Below, piece by piece: positions 60,312 through 64,000 of a stretch of DNA of 64,000 nt (the stretch's first letter is position 1; each line of letters opens with the position of its first letter). The stretch comes from Cucumis sativus. Lineage: Eukaryota; Streptophyta; Magnoliopsida; Cucurbitales; Cucurbitaceae. The position numbers were made by a program, and so were the translations under genes. The stretch is from the NCBI RefSeq assembly GCF_000004075.3, contig NC_026659.2:26306272-26370271 (forward strand), read 5' to 3'. The notes below the pieces were generated by a model. It made no database searches and was not told where the DNA came from. It worked only from the letters and a program-made list of their open reading frames with translations.

Positions 60312-60963
60312 AACATGATGCATGTGGCTCCCATATCATTCCTATCATCATTGATGAAATTTGCGTTCTATACCCTTTTTCCCTTTTCCCTTTGCCTCTC
60401 AAGGGCTTCAGCTTTCTCGAAATTCTCCCTCTTGCCCTCTTCCTTTTCCTGATCCCCAAAAGACATCTCACACTCCCCCCCTAATTGAAAGTCTTTTTCT
60501 TTTTAACTCTCTTTTTTTGTTTTACTCCCACCGTCAAATATGAATATGTAAATGTGTCATCAACTTACTTACTTACTCACTTACTCACTACTCAATTTTG
60601 GTGGAGTTTAATTTAAAGGAAAAAACATATGAAGTGAAGTGTATTGTTAATATTAACTAAAAAGCTAGCTGTTAATTAATTAAAGTTATGGCTGGCTAGC
60701 TGCTCCTAAATTCTCTTCTTCTATCAATTAGATGTGAAGTTAAAAACACATCACTTTTAATAAAAGTGATTTGTTTTAAAGAACCGAGAGAGAAATGTAT
60801 AGTTTCATGATTAAAGTTTTGAATGAGAGAGATTATTGCTTTTCATTTTTTTTTTCTTTCAATTTTAGGTTGTATTAGTCTATCGAACATCATTGAAATA
60901 CGAATGAATGACAACTAAATCTAAAAGCTTTTAAGTTGATGTAAAGTTTTTTAGGGGAGTATA

Positions 60964-60994
<31 letters not shown>

Positions 60995-61380
60995 GATATA
61001 AATTCATATAGATTAAACAAGTGGCAGTAACATTGTAAGGGGAATCAAACAAAGTGCATGGCAGTAGAATCAAAAGGGGATGGGACAGGATAATCCTATA
61101 GCTCTCTCTTTCTCAAATTTCTCTTTTACTTTTAATAATCCATACCCCAAAGTGGCCTTTTTTCTCCCCTCAGCCATCTCTCCACCATCCAATTTGCCTT
61201 CTCCTTTTTCAGTGATTCAAAGGGGTTTTTCCAGTCTCTCCACTGTTTTCATCTGTACTTTTTATTTATTTATTTGTTATTAACTATTTATAGTTTTCAA
61301 TTAATTAATTCCTATTTTGATCCATTCGACAAAATTAATGAAGCCTTAATCATTATTGTTTGTTTGAGAAATATTTCATT

Positions 61381-61384
<4 letters not shown>

Positions 61385-61412
<28 letters not shown>
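61385..61412. repeat. (AT)14 microsatellite
   Basis: A perfect run of about 28 bases. Confidence 0.9.
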
Positions 61413-61417
<5 letters not shown>

Positions 61418-64000
61418 AGTCTTTATCTTTGCAAGCGAGGCACTGTGTGAGGAAGTTATTGTTATGTGGTCCTCAAAAATATCTTCAATGCTTTACGTGC
61501 AAAATGTTAAGTTTTTATTACTTTACCTTTTCAATGAAGGTGCATTATTTTTTCAATTTTGATTCTTGTGTTATTTACGTTTGATTAATGAATAATATAT
61601 GTTTGAGTTTGAAAAAATTATACCAAAGTCAGCACAGTTCTTGGGCAGAACGCTTCTTCTCTTTTCTTTTTTCTCACTAACACATATTTTTAGTATGCCA
61701 TTTTGATTTGCAGCTTTGGATATGGGGATATGTGGGAATCATAACAAATATAATACTCTTCTCACTTCTCACTATATATATACCTTTGAATTTCTTCAGT
61801 TTCATCGTCAGCTTTTTCATTTTTTTATTTATTCAAATACTATCTTTGCTTAGATCTGATCATGACATTATATATATATTTTTTCAATACTATACAAAAA
61901 CATTATTAAAACTTTTTTAGTTTGCATTATTTGATCACATATATGAGCCCATTGGAATACGAGCCAAGATTCAAACATGAGTGAGAGTTATGACAAATGT
62001 ACATGATCTCATGTGATGATGGATCATAATAAATTTGTAATTTAGTAAGAATGTGTTTTACAAAAATAGAAAGATTTGCATATTGACATGGTGCTTGCTA
62101 ATTAAACAAGCTCTTTATGAAACTATTATGGTGTATTTATAGGTGTAGAGATACTCTAAAATCATTCCGATTAGATTTTCAAAATTGTATTGGTGTGATC
62201 CCATCCTTCAACTCATTAGGTTAGGTATTGTGAGGGGTACATTTGTCTTATTTCCTTAGATCCATTTTAAGTACTTGGGTGATTCTCATTGTTTAAATTT
62301 TCAACTTTACCCAAGGTTGAACATGCATATTGGCTTAGGCGAAACCCTTTTTCTAGGCTAATTTAGTTGTAAGGTGTTATTTATTTTGGTTTTGTCGTTT
62401 TTGTTCTTTGGTTGATGTTAACTATGCCCTTTAGTCCAAAACCAATCTCAAGAAAATGTATCCTACCAAGATTCCAATGAATTTAAAATGATGTTTAAAA
62501 GGAAAAAAAGGGGAAAAAGTCTCATTGTGTGTGTGTTAGAAATGACCCAAAATGCGATCCAACTCCCAACATAGAGAAGGCAAAGTCCCATGTGCCTAAT
62601 ATTCTCAAATGTAAGTTAGAAAGGAGACACATATAAAAGAGCTAAACGAGAGAGAAAGATAGATGATCATGAAGTGACATTGGTAATATAACATTCCAAC
62701 AACTAGCAATTAATTAATCATGTGCCCCCCCCAACCCAATGATGAGTGATTTATTATTAATTTTGGAGTCAAGTTTACACAAAACTAATCATATATAAGA
62801 GATTAATAAAGGAACAATATTTCCATTATTATTAAGCAAGACATATAAGGAAGTACAAATTGATAAGCCCACATAAATTAATTAAGTTGATAAGCAAGGG
62901 GGTTTGTTTCATTTTTGTTTTGTACTAACTAATTAACTATGTTAATTAATTAATGTGGTTAGAAATGCAAAAAACTTAGGGTCATAAAGATTTAAAACTC
63001 ATATGTGTATATATAACCAATTAGGGGTGAGGTAATAGGAAAAGGCTTTGTCTCATGCATTGTCACTATAGGCAAAGACATAATCACGTTGGCTATGGAT
63101 ACAAACCTAAAAAGGACTCATCACAATCATGTTGTCTCTGAAATAACCATCTACCTCCTCTTTCATATATTTATTTTTAGAATCGTGGTTGAGAAGACGT
63201 TTCTTTTTTTCTTTCTTTTTTTCCCCCTTTTTTCATAAAGCTGCCCTTCTGCTACACATCATTTCATTTTTCTTCTTCTTCTTAATTCTTAATTTTAATT
63301 TATATCAATTTCAGGAATTGATATTCATTATAGTCTCTCTCCAGTGGTATAAAAATTTCAATCAATTGAGATTAAATATCTGTAAAATCAATTCAGATTT
63401 ATGAAACTTGATCCTTTTAATTTTAGCTAGGGAAAAAGTTTGATAATTAATTAGGTAGTGGTCATTGAATTTTTTCATTATACCCAATTCTAAAGTTTAC
63501 TTTGCGAGAGAATGTTACAATTAGGGAAAAAAAGGGTCAAATGAAAAAAAAAAAAAACCTATAAATATGGTGTGTTAAGTTTTAGTTCTATTCTCAAGTT
63601 GGATGTTCTTTTAATAATCAACTAAAGTAGGTAGGATTAACATACTTTCAATGGTAAAAATTAAACCATCAAACTTAAATAAGTGTTAAATTGGATCTAA
63701 AAAAACATACATATCTCCCAAAAGTTTTTAAGGGTATTTGTGGCACAACCTTGAATGTGTTGAGCTTCTTTCCTATTTAGAGTTTAATTATAATAGTTGG
63801 TATTTTAAACTATTATAACTTACCATTAACTACAAAATTACTTTTATAATTCCACTTTGTTATTCGTTGTAGTGCTTATTATGTCCTACCAATCCTCTTT
63901 TCTATATATTCTTTATTATATACTATTTATTATTTTTTGTTCATGCTAAAATCATCTCTACCAGTTCAAGTATCATAAACTATTATTAATTCGTTCTAAA

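Larger units (their letters stand above)
59685..64000. other. Upstream region of the TCP gene and gene-free right end
   Basis: 59,685-59,950 is leader-like and CT-rich. 60,258-60,290 holds a 9-bp tandem repeat (ATTATACAA about four times) followed by (AAAAT)n. A C-rich patch lies at 60,360-60,480. An (AT)n run lies at 61,385-61,412. No open frame has protein-like composition and no RNA gene is recognised. Confidence 0.55.

Overview
This window looks like nuclear DNA from a flowering plant, most likely a dicot. It is visibly AT-rich, with long gene-free stretches full of poly-A/T and (AT)n runs. Its genes have GT-AG introns and belong to plant families: a PRE-type helix-loop-helix protein, a class I TCP factor, an HVA22 protein, a SKIP11-type F-box/kelch protein and a BPA1-type RRM protein. 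Decayed TATCA/TGATA-rich repeats resemble what I associate with cucurbit genomes, but that is only a weak inference. No plastid, mitochondrial, bacterial or CRISPR sequence is seen.

Layout. From 0.9 to 3.5 kb (minus strand) lies a four-exon RRM gene of the ACD11-binding-partner (BPA1/BPL) type. From 7.8 to 9.05 kb (minus) lies a two-exon PRE/ILI-type atypical bHLH gene. From 9 to 27 kb there is a gene desert with microsatellites, one TIR element near 17.1-18.1 kb and one copia-type LTR near 20.4-20.7 kb. From 27 to 29.9 kb (plus) is a SKIP11-like F-box/kelch gene with a probable intron-containing 5' leader. From 30 to 44 kb is a second desert, with one unexplained 83-codon coding-like fragment near 31.8-32.0 kb. 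At 44.1-44.6 kb (plus) is an intronless gene for a small acidic Ser-rich protein of unknown function. The right quarter holds four minus-strand genes: a two-exon membrane-protein gene resembling DUF6821 (47.3-49.8 kb), ribosomal protein S9/uS4 (52.7-54.3 kb), a five-exon HVA22-like gene (55.3-56.9 kb) and a class I TCP gene of the TCP14/TCP15 type (58.6-59.7 kb). From 59.7 kb to the right edge I find no gene.

The genes are independent plant transcription units. Several are linked to growth control (PRE, TCP, RPS9), but that may be chance. The strongest structural signals outside genes are in the DUF6821-like intron, which holds an old ~0.65 kb tandem duplication. One copy was later hit by a small 237-bp TG...CA element with a near-perfect 5-bp target duplication. 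The other notable signals are the 17.1-18.1 kb TIR element with a perfect subterminal hairpin, the polypurine-tract-plus-LTR remnant at 20.4-20.8 kb, and the orphan coding-like fragment at 31.8 kb. I did not find a convincing, entirely new multi-gene system here.
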